Position numbers and translations under genes: made by a program | NCBI RefSeq assembly: GCF_024166365.1 | Contig: NC_064827.1 | Location: 51,054,635 to 51,118,634 of the forward strand | Origin: Elephas maximus indicus | Taxonomy: Eukaryota; Chordata; Mammalia; Proboscidea; Elephantidae | Length of the DNA stretch: 64,000 bases | Reading direction: 5' to 3' | The notes under the pieces: generated by a model | The model's database searches: none | What the model saw: the letters and a program-made list of their open reading frames with translations, nothing else | Told to the model about the DNA's origin: nothing | Shown: positions 24,444 to 36,099 of the stretch, one piece after another | Layout: the number at the start of each line of letters is the position of its first letter | Position numbering within the stretch: position 1 is the first letter of the stretch

Positions 24444-26269
24444 TTATGTGTATGTGGATATATATATATACACGCTTCACTGGTTTTGCTCCTCTGGAGA
24501 ACCCAGCCTGAGACACTGCCCCTTTTTAATTTATGGGGTAGAACTGTCTTCCCTGGAAGGGGACCTTCTGGGGTATCAAAGAAGATTCAAGCCTTGCTTC
24601 ATAGCACACATACACACGTAAAATCCTTCCCACTTTTGGAAATACCTCCAGGAGAAGACTAACTGGATAAGGAGTGTGCCCAGTCTTCCTCCTTTCCTTC
24701 CTTCTGAGGCATTCTTTCCCCTTTGCCATATGGAACCCCCAGAACTACAGTGCTCTTCCTCCCGCTCTAAAACATCAAGTCGAATATGAGTATTTCCCAC
24801 CTCTGTTTCCCCTCAGTATAGCTGGTTAGATCACAGTGGTATTTGACAAAATATTTTCTAGGTACCAAAGAGAAACTGAAAAGTAAATAATTATAGAAAT
24901 TCAAACAAAACAAAAATTGACCAATGGACTTATTGTGATCCCAAAGTAATCACCTTCTAGCTATTCAGTTCTACATCCTGATGTCTGCATTCCTCTGAGC
25001 AATCAAGCTTAGTATTGAACAATTAGATTGTGTTCTTGTCAGACACAGCCTGTTTATATTAACAAAGAAATTAGAGATGAAGCAATTGGACTAACTCACT
25101 GTGGATGTGGTATAGAGTTTCCCTGTGTCTTCCAAAGGTGGGAATGGAGTGAGGAGGGTGAGGGTGGGATGGGGTGGGATGGGAAGAAAACATTTGTTTT
25201 CTTTAACACAAAGAAAGGGAAATCCAAGCTGAGCTGAATCTACAGATGACTGTAACCTCACTCTAGGAGATTCTGATTTAGTAGATCTGGGGTGAAAAAA
25301 GATATTTTAAAAAATACTTCCAGAGGATTCTGATGGCTGCCTTGGTTAAGAACTAGTGATACCATAAAAAAAAAACAAACCATATAGACTTCATTTTATA
25401 AATAGAAATAACTTGAAAGTTAAATCTGCCCAAGGTCACCATTTAGTTGTATTAGGATGTTAAATTATTTTTACCACTTGCTCTTAAATGGCAATGTCGT
25501 AAATGACGTAAGTATTGACCCAAATAAAATTTTGTGAAGAAAAAAGAAGAAAGCATATATGGGAAAGTTGTTTTTCACATGATGACAAGAAATTCTTCAA
25601 ATACAAGTTAATGCCTCAGTTTCCACAAATATGAAAAACAAAAGTGTGGGAGGGGCAGTTGTTTGTAGCTGAGATTCCTGCATAAATCCCCTGGCCCCAG
25701 AGGTTTTCAGTGAAGACTACTAGAAAAAAACAAAAAGCAGCTGCTTCTAAGGGCTCCAAAGGGAAACTTGTCAGTCTTGGCTGAGCTCCAGGTAGAAAAT
25801 TCCTCTGAGAAATCATAACTGCCTAGCCTGCCCTCATATGGTTGTAGAGTTTGAATTTACGTAGCTTTTGTAGTTTAATTTCCTTGTTAGTGTTTCTAAA
25901 GAGGCCCTAGATTAGTAGAGTCCTATTAGGGCTGAAACAAATGTAAATTTTTCTCCAGAGTAGTACATTGTCAATCCATACCTATCAGAATTCCCAGAGT
26001 TTAACATCAAAACTGTGTCATGGGACAAAATTACACAGCATATGAGGATAGAAGCCACCATGAGTGACAGTAAACAGAATATGCAAATAGCAGAATTAGA
26101 CCCAAAAGAATATAAATTACTATAATGATCAGATGCAGCATATAAAAAAGAATAAGCGAAATAAGGGGAATTAAAACACAAAGAATAAGAGATTTATGTA
26201 AAAGGTTGAATAAGAAGATTCAAAATACCCTCTAGAAATGAAAAATATATAATTGGACACTAATAGCGG

Positions 26270-26930
26270 ATAAAATTCTGACTAGACCTAGCTTAAAAGA
26301 GAATTAATTAATTAGAAAATAACGCTGAAGGAATTATTCAGAATACAAATAGAGGGTCAAAGAGGGGGAAAGTATGACAGAGAAGTTACATGGCACAGAG
26401 GGTACAGTGAGAAGTTCTTTCATCAACAAGAAGAAGGTCTATCTTTCATCTAAACATTGTTCCCAGCATAATAAAATTGTTTTTAAAAATAAAATTCACC
26501 AGAAGATAAAACAATTCTAAACTTGTACCCCTAATAATTTAGTGTCAAATTATATAAACGAAAGTTGGCAGAATTACAAAGAAAAAATAAATTTGTAGTC
26601 GTAGGAAATTTTGACACATTTCTTTCAGAAATTAATAGACAAGCAAACAAAATATATTAAGGATATGCATGATTAACAGGGCTGATCTAATGTGCATTAT
26701 AGATAAGCCCCCCGAAAACACATGAAACATTATAAAACTAGACCACGTACAGGACCATAAAGCAAGTCTCAATAAATTTTAAAGGACGTGTATCATGTAG
26801 ACCATAGAAAAAAATTTTAAATGACTAAAGCAAATAACGCTGTATGTTTGAAAATATTAAAACTCACTTCGATATAACTCATGACTCAAAGAATAAATCA
26901 TATGGAATTTTTTAAAAAGTTAAAACTGTT
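26270..26930 (+). repeat. Old, diverged L1 ORF2 (endonuclease-end) fragment
   Basis: Weak L1 landmarks in order: ggcagaattacaaagaaaaa, aggaaattttgacacatttc, attaatagacaagcaaacaa, ccataaagcaagtctcaata. Heavily mutated; limits approximate. Confidence 0.6.
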
Positions 26931-27195
26931 CAATATTAAAAATTGTACATATAAGAAGAAATGTGTCAGATACAGCTTTGAGTTCCGTAAATGCTTGTAT
27001 TACAAAATAGTTGAGTAAGTGTAACTTAAGGCAGAATGATACAGAGAATAAGTGTAGGAGAAGAAACAGTCCTATTTTGGTTGAAGATATAATGGAGGAA
27101 GTAATAGATTTTGAGGGGCCTTGAAAGAGCGTATCAGGGAGAGGCAACATCCTGGGCACATGTCAGGAGACAAGAAAGCAAGAGGATATTTAGGG

Positions 27196-27423
27196 AAGAG
27201 GTTCTCACGTGGTACAAATGGTTTACCCTTGTCTATTAAGCAAAAGAGTAATGGTTCGAACCCACCCAGAGGTACCATGGAAGAAAGGCCTGCTTCCATA
27301 AAGATTAAAAAAAAAAAAAATTTTTTTAAAGATTACAACCGAGAAAATCCTATGGAGCTCAGCTCTGCTCTGTAACACATGGGGTCACCATGAGTTGGCA
27401 TCAACTAGACAGCAACGGGTTTA
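27196..27423 (+). mobile_element. AfroSINE-type SINE close to the last PLPPR1 exon
   Basis: Forward copy of the variant with ggttcgaacccacccagagg, ccatggaagaaaggcctgct and gtaacacatggggtcaccat + gagttggc. It holds an internal A/T homopolymer block (27308-27326) flanked by taaagatta repeats. Ends about 72 bp before the terminal exon acceptor. Confidence 0.88.
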
Positions 27424-27495
27424 TTCAGAGAAGAGTGTGTACATGGGTCAATCAACCCAATTCTAAGATTTTATCTGCTTGTGTTTACTCTGCAG

Positions 27496-27528
27496 AATCA
27501 CTCTGCCTCCATGACTGAAGTTACCTGA
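27496..27528 (+). CDS. PLPPR1: PLPPR1 terminal coding exon (last ten codons and stop)
   Basis: The acceptor tttactctgcag is followed by 11 codons, NHSASMTEVT and TGA at 27526-27528. It joins in phase 0 to LETLSAQ of the preceding exon and reproduces the known PLPPR1 C-terminus. It is far too short to appear in an ORF scan. The preceding intron is 14.1 kb and contains a complete ERVL provirus. A SINE ends at about 27423, only about 72 bp before this acceptor, so little ancestral intron sequence remains for the branch point. The 3' UTR starts at 27529. Confidence 0.93.
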   Translation, partial: NHSASMTEVT

Positions 27529-28104
27529 GAAGGCTGATGTATCACAAGCTGTTTTTTAATCACCCTGCAGTTCGATACTTCAAGACACACAGTTACTCAA
27601 TGTCAAACTGTGAAGACAAGTATTATGTTTATCTAGTTAGAGGCTAATGTTTTGTACATTTTTTGTATGAGGAAATGATGTAGCTTGCCCTGATTTTCTG
27701 TTGTTGTTGTTGTTTGGTTTTTGGGTTTTTTTTTTTTTCCAGCTTTAATATATTTATGCCAGAATTTTAAAAACAACAAAATTTTCTTGTTTAAGTATGC
27801 ATTGATGAACCACATTTATTCAATGGTTGATGCTGTTTTGTGATATTTGTATACAAACCTTCTTTTTCAGTTTTATAAACATAAGTAAAATTAATATAAC
27901 AATTTCACTTTAACCTTTTGTTAACACAGTTGCTGCCTCCTCCAAAAATTTTGAATCTTAATGAAAGTTAAACTTTGGAGTTGCAGGGAGGACAAGGTTG
28001 CTTAACCATAAATCTGAAAATCAACTGTGTAAAAAAAGAAACATTAACTTCAAAAAGAACTCTGTGTTCTGATCTCTTAACACGTTGCATTCTACATTAA
28101 CAGT

Positions 28105-28110
28105 AATAAA
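28105..28110 (+). promoter_or_regulatory. Candidate polyadenylation signal AATAAA for PLPPR1
   Basis: First AATAAA on the + strand after the PLPPR1 stop codon, in an AT-rich context about 580 bp into the 3' UTR. If used, the SINE at 28179 would lie outside the mature message. A second hexamer lies at 29143-29148. Confidence 0.3.
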
Positions 28111-28178
28111 TTCGTGAAGTTACTTATTAATACTATTGACAGAGAATCCAAAATTTTGGGGGCATTGGGGTTAGATGA

Positions 28179-28389
28179 GAGAAGCTCTGGTGGTGCAGTG
28201 GTTAAGCACTCGGCTGTTAACCGAAAGGTCAGCAGTTTGAACCCACCAGCCACGTCACAGGAAAAAGATATGGCAGTGTGCTTCCATAAAGATTTACAGC
28301 CTTTGAAACCCTCTAGGGCAGTTCTACTCTGTCCTATAGAGTTGCTGTGAGTCAGAATTTAATTAGATGGCAATAGACTTGGTTGGGTT
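28179..28389 (+). mobile_element. AfroSINE-type SINE in the PLPPR1 3' region, 13-bp target duplication
   Basis: Forward copy: gaagctctggtggtgcagtg head, gcagtgtgcttccataaaga middle block, gagtcagaatttaattagat tail. Perfect repeats tggggttagatga at 28166-28178 and 28390-28402. Confidence 0.95.
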
Positions 28390-31300
28390 TGGGGTTAGAT
28401 GATTCTTTCTTAGATAATGGCCTCACCCACCTAAAAAACTCAGAATCTTTCTGGAACCATTTCCGTGGGCAGGCAGGTGACATTGGTCAGCCTTCCATCC
28501 AAAAATGCAGCCAGCACCAGTCTCCTTGTCAACACAATTGTTTCGTATATCAGATTGTATAGGCTTTATATGAAAATGAATATTTTACAGTTTGCACATT
28601 ATTATTTTACAGAAAGGGTATTCAGCATCTACAACACAGAGCCCCAGAGTAACAGCTTCACTTTTTGGCTTTTAATTATTCTAGGATTTTAACTGCATCT
28701 CATTTTTCTAGCATGGTGATAACTAACGTGTACCTCCTTTGAGAGAAGGAGCTCCCTTGTCTGTACCTACCAGAATGTTTTCTGGACACTTCCATGTTGG
28801 CTCGTCTTGGCATTTTTTGTACATATTTTTTTTCTAAAGAGAAGGAAAAAAATGTTATCACAAAATCTATCATGGCTCATGTCCTTTGTTTTAAGTCTCA
28901 TCCACCCGACAAGGTATTTGAAACATCATAATGAAATGACCTAAGCAAATATTTATTCTCAGTGCCTGCTGAGATAAATCCTAAGGGAAACAGGACTGAG
29001 GTCATTTCTTAAGTGAGGGGGAGGAGGGAGCAATCGAAGGCAAAATAAAAGAACTTTTGAAATTATTAAGACACTCAGGAGCACTTTCTGAATGTCTAGC
29101 ATGCTACCTATGTCATCCGCCTGCTGACACTTTTGAGTGGTCAATAAAGAGTCAGGCAGTCATGTTTAGGGACAAAATTTACCTCTGCTAAAACTTTCTT
29201 TCATACCTCATCTCATTCTGGCCTATGCTTATTTACACACATACACACACTCTCACATACATCTTCTGGGTGGTGTCTGACTAAAGTTGAGGAGCGGACA
29301 AAGAAGGAAAGTGTATTTAAGGCTCTCCTCATTCTAGGTGCTTTGCCAAGCGCTTTTACATATAGTCTGGTCATTGTCATATCAGTGAGTCCAGGGAAGG
29401 TGTGATGATCCCAAGATTGTACTCCACATGTCAGCACCAATGTCAGACTCCAGATCTGCCTGCAATTCCACTCCTTCAACTACATCAGGAAGGCTTTGAA
29501 CAAAACTTGTGTCTTTCCAAAGGTTTTTCAATGTGATGTACCTACTAAGATGGTTCAGGGGGTGGTGTAGATGAATAAAGACGTGGTGAGAAGGATGCAT
29601 TCTTGTAATGAGAAGGAATAATTCACAAGCACTGAGCTCTCCAATCCTGGGTAAGCTACCTACGTGTAATGTCACCCAGTTTTAGAATGACTCATTTTCT
29701 CTCTCTAAACATTTTAGAATGTTACAAAAAAGAAACTATGGCTCCATTTTATTTCTTTGTCCATAAGACATTCTGAAAATGCTGACAGGCCAAATCAATT
29801 TTACATATTTTGCCTATTTCTCATCATAATGAGAGGCCATTTCATCATTTACATGTTCAGCCACCAAATGATATTTCCAAGAGCATAAGTTCACTAAGTG
29901 AATCACGTTATCCCTCTACTCTTCTTTCTAGTTTTAACTTTAGAAGGACCTATCTGTAGTGTTCCAAGAGCTGTGGCCACAGACCCCAGTCTCCCACTCC
30001 AGTCTCCCAACCTTGGGGTTAGAGGTGGGGTAATGCTTGACTTAGCTGTGCTCCACAGGATACCACCCTAAGGCATATGGAACCAAGAGCCATCTCTGGG
30101 CCCACACACCTGAGATCCCTGAGCCAGTTTGATTCCTTTCCATTATGCCACGATAAGCCTAGCGTTGCTTTCTATTTAGGCCAAGTCACTTCACAGGCTT
30201 CACACTCGTCTCTCAAGTTTGCCATTTATGAATCACTTTTTAAGGCTAGGACCCTCCACTTGGTCCTTCTACTAAGGATGAGGCCCTCTGTTGAAATAGG
30301 ACAGGTAGTTACTGTAACCTCAAAGAGAATAAATTCTGCCGTGAGCTTTTCTTCCTCCCTTTAAGGAAAACCCAGAGGATCCTGAGAAGTCTGATATACC
30401 GTGAGAGTGAAGTTGGAAGGAATAAAAGAAAGGCTAATAATGCATATTGACAAAAGCAAGCAACCTCAAGAAAATGTCAGCCCCTGAAGTCATGGATGAC
30501 ATCTTTCTTCTCTTTGTTTCCGTGCCTAAAACAAAACCTGACACATAGAAAACTTTAAAATTTCTTGAGTAGAAGGATGCTGCTTTCTGCTTTGTAATTT
30601 GGCTGACGGAGACTGTAACGTAACGCATTTGTAAACAAAGAGAATTTAATGAGAACTGAAAGTAGTTATAAGATGAGAATCTGTAGATATAGAAATAAAA
30701 AGAGTGGGGGAACTGCGCTGGCAGTTATGGACACATGGATACGTCTCTGGGTATGTTATAAAGCTCTCCTCACTAGACTGTGATAGAAGAGCTGTATATA
30801 ATTCTACCGAATCAGAGACTGCAAACAGCCATAATCCTGTAGGCAGGAGGAGAGGGAGTGGGTAAGTTTGGGATTTAAAGAGTAGAAGAGCCATGAGTGG
30901 CATTTTTGTTTCAAAAAATTGGTTTGCTTCCCTTATTTCATGTAGCTACCTCTCAAGGATGTCAGATATCTTGGAGGCAGACACATCAAATAGCAGATTA
31001 CCCTAGTTTGCTTTAAGGAGCAGATTACATTAGGGCATGAAACTATTTCTGCTCTGCTGAACTCAAAATGGATACTGGAACAAGTCTGTCATTTACCATC
31101 ATCCTGTGTACTACTACTGTATGGAGATTTCATGATGAACACCAAACCTCTTCTTCATATCCTAGTGTTTAATCCAGAGTGTCCCAGAATCAATTGATAC
31201 ATTCAACAAGTATTTAATGAGCACCTATTAAGTATCAGGAATTATGGTAAGAACTGGGGATATGCAACAAAATAAATAGACCTTCTAGTTATCCTCATGG

Positions 31301-33704
31301 AACTTAGAGTCAAGCAGGAGAAAAGAAAAACAACCACAAAACAATCTACAATTCGTGCTTTGAAGGGAGACCTGATTTAGATGGGGCAAGATAGTTATCA
31401 AGAAAGGCTTCTTTAACAATGTCATTTATACTGAACTGTTTAGAATGAAAAGAAGGCAGCTAGATAGAAAGCAGGAGGAAGAGCATTTGCAGTGTGAGCA
31501 AAAGCCCTGAGGCAGGAGGAGCTTTACACAGGTGAGAAGCGAGGGAAGGCCAATTCTACTGAATCTGATAACGCGAACAGGCGTAAACCCTTAGGAAGAC
31601 AGGGAGTAGGTAAACTTGGGATGACTTAAAAGAGTAGAATAGCCATGGGTAGCATTTTTACGTCAAAAAATTGTCTTGCTTCTCTTTTTATATACAAGAA
31701 ACCACAGCGACTGAATGGGAAAGACACTTGATGTGCTAGAGAGCATGTCAGTGATGGGGGAGCTTGTTATGGATTTTAGAATTTATCATAAAGTCACAGG
31801 AAGCCCTCAGTGAATTGTAAGCAGAAGAATGGGCTAATCCAAATTGCATTTTCAAAAGGTCCTCTCGGTTACTTCTGTATGTAGAACAGATTGGAAGGAA
31901 CTAAGTGTGAAAGATTATCAGTTAAGAGCCTATTATATTAGGCAATGCATGATTATGATTTGAATTAGGGAGTAACAGTAGTGATTTTTTTTTTTTTTTT
32001 AGTAGTGATTTAGTGTGGGTTGAAAGGATATGAAAAATTGCTAAGAGGTAGACTTAACAGAATTTGAATATGGATTGGATACGGTGGGATGGTAGCTTTC
32101 AGTAATACTTGCTTCCTGAAGAATAGTTGCTCTATCCTAACGCTCCTGCTTCAAAGGACCCTGGTGATGTACGGAAAGCTAGAAACAAAAATAGAGTTTG
32201 GGTCTACTCTCCAGATTGGCCCCTGACAGGTCTGCTTCTCATGGGAGCCCATGTAACTCCACACACACTTCTGACGTTGGAAATGACTCTTCTAGGAGAA
32301 TCAGCTTTTATACCATGCAATGCTGGTGCTTCTGTCCTCCGCCTCACATGTTTATTTTGGTAGCCTTTGTGCCAACAGCTATCAAAGGTTGCATTCTATG
32401 GCCTTCCCATGAAGCCAAGTAAACCTATGTGAAGAGTGGAGAGTAGGGTAAGGGTGAAACTCTCTCCTCAAAGACATTCTCTGTAAAAAAAAGGAAGTGC
32501 TTCATTTCCCGTATTAACCTTAATGGAATTTCCATCTGTCAATTTGTCTCAAATGCTTTGGAACAGAGAACAGTTCTTCTCTTGGGATAATGATGTTTAA
32601 TGGTGTTACACAAAGTCATCTCTCTGTTGAATTTTTTTATAATTTTTTTTTTTTTCAGTTTCAAGGAATGTTCTGTAGTATTCCAGAATTGGGTAAGTCC
32701 GGGCTCCCCAGAGTTACATGGACCAGTCATATATAATCCTGCACCAAACAGTCATGCTTCCTTCTCATTTTCTTTCTTTACAGAAAACAGAGTTTCTGCC
32801 ATCTAGTCATGTGTTTTCTCATTTTTGCACTTCCTCTACTCTGTTCTTCAGCAGTCAGGAAGCCAAGTATGAAGACAGGCAGGTGTAGCATAGCCACAGT
32901 TAACCCTCGTCTGTAAGGCTGTCTCTCTGGTTAGGGGCTTTGAGCCCAGTAAGGTCCACACCTAGGGCAAATTAACTAAGTAGTCACCAGTTATGAATTG
33001 ACTCATCATTTGTGGGGAGGGAGGTTGGGTTAGGTGTGGCCACCTTCAATACAGATTCTGTATATTTGGTAAAACCAGTCATACCAAGATCCACTAGATA
33101 TTTATTATCCTACTGCTGCTTATCGAGATCACTGATTTTGTTGAATACAGACCACCTCTATCACCGTAACTTTCACCTCGCCTCACTAGAATGGAGTTGG
33201 AGTCTGACTCTATTAGAAAATCTCTCTTATTAAATCATAAATGACCTGATATGTCACATTTCTCATCGGATCCATACCAATCTTTCTGTTTATCTGATTT
33301 ATTCCTTATCATTATCACAGCATCTTTGTTCTAGGAACTTAAAAAAAAAAAAGTCTAAACTTTGATGTGCAGCTCAGATGCCACATCCTCTGTGAAGCCC
33401 TGGATACTGGGGCAGAATTTTTTTTTTAATCCCCTTCCTGTATTTCCAAAGCTATTATTTTTATTTTATCACACCAGTGGGGAGGGTGCATGTCAAGGCA
33501 AGAAGGATGTGACCTTGGAATCCAGCTGGTCATTCAGGCTAGATTCTTAGGATGAAAGTCACCATGTGGAAGGTCAGGACTTCAGCTTTGTGGGCCTGAA
33601 ACTAGGCTCTGAGTCTCTCAAAGATGACCAGTCCCTTTGTGACAAACTCTTACTTATTGAATGTAGCAGGATAAAAAATTCAGCCCCATTTTATCCTTAG
33701 CTAG

Positions 33705-33912
33705 GAGTCCCTGGGTAGCACAAATGGTTAAGCACTCAACTACTAGCAAAAAGATTGGTGGTTCAAACCCACCCAGAGGCACTTCAGAAGACAGGCTTGG
33801 TAATCTCTTTCTGAAAGGTCACAGCCTTGAAAATCCTATGGAGCAATTCTACTCTGCATACATGGGGTCACCATGAGCCACAACTGATTCCGTAGCAGCT
33901 AACAATAACAAT
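33705..33912 (+). mobile_element. AfroSINE-type SINE
   Basis: Forward copy: ggagtccctgggtagcacaa head, ggttcaaacccacccagagg, ttctgaaaggtcacagcctt, and a tail atggggtcaccatgagccac ending in (aac/aat)n. Confidence 0.9.
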
Positions 33913-33989
33913 GCAATCTGGTCAGATACTGCTATCAGGTGGGTGAAGTAACAGTCACGTGAGTTTTGGAGGAAACATAATTTCAACCC

Positions 33990-34170
33990 TGGTTTTTCTT
34001 GTGTGAGCTTAGGTGAAATAAGTTCTCTAAGGCTTAGTTTCTTCACATGTAAAATGGGGAGAATTTAGTGACTATCTCTGCCATAAAGCTGATTGAGGAA
34101 TAAATTAGATACCTCATGAAAAGCTTTTAACAGAGTTCCTGTAATACCATAAACACTCAATAAGCATTTT
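33990..34170 (+). repeat. MIR SINE fragment
   Basis: Forward MIR core: tgtgagcttaggtgaaataa, then ggcttagtttcttcacatgt + aaaatgggg, and an end cactcaataagcatttttgt. Confidence 0.75.
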
Positions 34171-34962
34171 TGTGTCTATTTCTCTGCGGAATAGGTGGCT
34201 TATCTTCAGGTCATCTCCAACCAGGAAGTGACTCTACTCACCACAGGCGGTTTCATTTCTTCCCACCATCCCATTACCTCAAAGAAAACGGAATACAATC
34301 ACCTCTAGCTACAATACATTGTCCTTCGGTTACGCATGTTATGTGAGCTTACTAAATTTAAGAAGTGTAATCAATGTTTCCTGAAATTCAAGCTGGAAAT
34401 TAGTTTTTAATACACATTTCTCCATTTTCTTTTTAAAAGTTAGGATATACATCTTGTCCTTCTACATGGCATCAGGCCAGATCCACAAGAGAGTGGGCTG
34501 CTATGGTGGGGCAAGAGACCAAGGATCAACTAGAAAGTCTTCAGTAGCAAATAATAGAAAAGTCCAAAGTAAATGGATTAAATAATAAGGGAATTTATTG
34601 AATCTCAAAACAAGAAATCCAAAAGTTGGGTATCTACAGAAATGACATAATCAGAATATATGTGTCATTTTGTTGAAATCAGATCCTTGAAATGCAAGAT
34701 TTGGGTAGTGCTGGGATAAGCAGGTTTCCCAATCCCAACAAGAGGGACCCCCCCTTTTTTTTTTTTAAATACAAATGATACTCTTCTGCACAGAACCTGG
34801 ATGTGTTGATGAAAGCATCAGGTGAAAGAAGGAATAAGAAAGAATGATATATCTATAAAATGAGAATGGGTTTTAAGGAAATAGGTCAATTAGAGATCAA
34901 ATACATACATATTTGTGCCCGGTCCTTTGTTTTGTCCCATTTCCTTCTAGTAGATTCAAAAT

Positions 34963-35171
34963 AGAATTCCCTGGGTGGCACATATGGTTATGCCTCGTCT
35001 ACTACCTGAAAGGTGGGAGGTTCAAATTCACCAAGAGGTACCTGGAAGATAGGCCTGACATCTGCTTCTGAAAGATCACAACCTTTAAAACCCTGTGGAG
35101 CAGTTCTACTCTGCACACATGAGGTTGCCATGAGTCAGAATCCACACCATGACAACTAACAACAATGACAG
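34963..35171 (+). mobile_element. AfroSINE-type SINE just downstream of the ACNAT stop, 10-bp target duplication
   Basis: Forward copy with ccctgggtggcacatatggt head and gccatgagtcagaatccaca tail plus (aac)n. Perfect repeats gattcaaaat at 34953-34962 and 35172-35181. It lies about 130 bp past the ACNAT stop, so within or next to its 3' UTR in antisense. Confidence 0.92.
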
Positions 35172-35302
35172 GATTCAAAATGACCATGAACCCTGAGAAG
35201 CCAAGAAAACCCCCTGTCTCTACACTATCCCTGCCTTATCCTCTTTCTCTTTTTTCTACTGTAACCTCTTCTCCCCAGCCCATCTTCATCCTTAGCCCTT
35301 GC

Positions 35303-35896
35303 TCAGAGTTTGCTTCTGATGGGACTGAGGTGTTGCCTGAAGAGTTTCTGGATCTCTTCCCAGGCATGCTCCTGAGCTGCCGCATGGGCAGCAGGGTCCC
35401 CTCCCCAGAGTATGGGCCAGGAAAATCCAGGGCTCCAGGAAGCATAGCATAGGGGAGCATAAGGTGGCTCTATGAGGTGGCCTGCACCAGGGTACATCAG
35501 CATCCTTCCACTGCTTTTCCCATGGCTCTGTAGTTGGTCCACAGCCTGCTCAGCGTACACTCTGCTATTGAGACATTCATCATTCTCCCCGACGATGAAG
35601 AGGATCCGACCCTGAGCCTTTTCGACAGGAAGTACACTCTGCCGATTCAGTTCATCCCGGGGGTCCTCCATACAGTGGCAGATGCACACGGCCCCAGAGA
35701 CATGGATCTGGATGCGCTCTTTGAAGGAGTGGATGGGTTTCACAACCAGATCCTTGTACCTGAGTGGAACTGTAAAGATGGCATTGAACCCATTGATGCA
35801 TACAGTGGCAACCACCTGCTTCGGGTAGCAGGCCATGGCCAGCCCGATCTCTGCACCTTTACACACTGAGATCATGCCAATTCCTGACTTTTGGAT
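35303..35896 (-). CDS. ACNAT-type acyltransferase, last coding exon (catalytic triad, SKL peroxisomal signal)
   Basis: Terminal exon with acceptor ttttgtgcttgcag before 35896 and stop TGA at 35303-35305. It holds the catalytic triad of the family: the nucleophile Cys in ISVCKGAEIG (thioesterase relatives have Ser here), the Asp in FIVGENDE and the His in [15 protein letters not shown]. It ends PIRSKL, a canonical PTS1 peroxisome import tripeptide. BAAT orthologues typically end SQL, as the neighbouring gene does, so SKL together with gene order points to the ACNAT branch. The exon is intact and under no visible decay, in contrast to the lesion in exon 1. The open frame continuing beyond 35896 is read-through into the intron and is not coding. 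Confidence 0.92.
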   Translation of the reverse strand: MQKSGIGMISVCKGAEIGLAMACYPKQVVATVCINGFNAIFTVPLRYKDLVVKPIHSFKERIQIHVSGAVCICHCMEDPRDELNRQSVLPVEKAQGRILFIVGENDECLNSRVYAEQAVDQLQSHGKSSGRMLMYPGAGHLIEPPYAPLCYASWSPGFSWPILWGGDPAAHAAAQEHAWEEIQKLFRQHLSPIRSKL

Positions 35897-36099
35897 CTGC
35901 AAGCACAAAACAAAGGGGGAACCCATTACAGACCATAGTCTGGGAAGGAACTGTCCCATAGACCAGTCCCACATACTGTGAGTAAGCCAGTGTGATGGGG
36001 AGAGAATGGGACTGAAGTCCTGGCATTTGGATTTACCAGCTTCTGTGACTGAGAAAGTTACATACTTACCCTCTCTAAGCCTCGTGGTATTTGGTGGTG

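Larger units (their letters stand above)
17435..24513 (+). mobile_element. Degraded ERVL-type endogenous retrovirus with nested insertions
   Basis: An old provirus: 5' LTR 17435-17932, internal gag-pol remnants, and a partial 3' LTR whose last part resumes at about 24446-24513. Recognisable parts in order are a protease segment with DTGS (19861-20277), reverse transcriptase pieces (about 20460-20735 and 20910-21250), RNase H (about 21334-21651 and 22065-22400) and integrase (about 22430-23220). No env is present between integrase and 3' LTR, which is normal for ERVL. It is dead: many stops and frameshifts, a changed YIDD box, and insertions at 19098-19256, 20736-20908, 21801-22002, 23023-23161 and 23440-24443. 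Lies in the sense orientation within a PLPPR1 intron. Confidence 0.88.
13389..27495 (+). other. PLPPR1 last intron, 14.1 kb
   Basis: Repeat-rich. It contains, in order: MIR (about 14100-14280), SINE 14286-14445, a short minisatellite, rearranged SINE pieces (15541-15677, 16537-16790), a MaLR-like LTR (15777-16290), MIR (about 17050-17220), the ERVL provirus 17435-24513 with nested insertions, an old L1 piece (about 26270-26930) and a SINE (27196-27423). The stretch 24514-26270 shows nothing recognisable. Confidence 0.75.
27529..29150 (+). other. PLPPR1: Probable PLPPR1 3' UTR
   Basis: Downstream of the PLPPR1 stop the sequence is AT-rich and mostly non-repetitive, with long T runs, apart from one SINE at 28179-28389. 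Candidate polyadenylation hexamers AATAAA are at 28105-28110 (before the SINE) and 29143-29148. Which one is used cannot be told from the sequence, so the right limit given here is only the position of the second hexamer. Confidence 0.45.
29151..35302. other. Intergenic region between PLPPR1 and the ACNAT gene
   Basis: Converging genes meet here: PLPPR1 ends from the left and ACNAT from the right. Contents are a poly(T) micro-insertion (31988-32000), a MIR fragment (about 33990-34170) and SINEs at 33705-33912 and 34963-35171. A segment near 31190-31320 (caacaagtatttaatgagca) looks like another ancient mammalian repeat. No gene is seen in the remainder. Confidence 0.7.
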
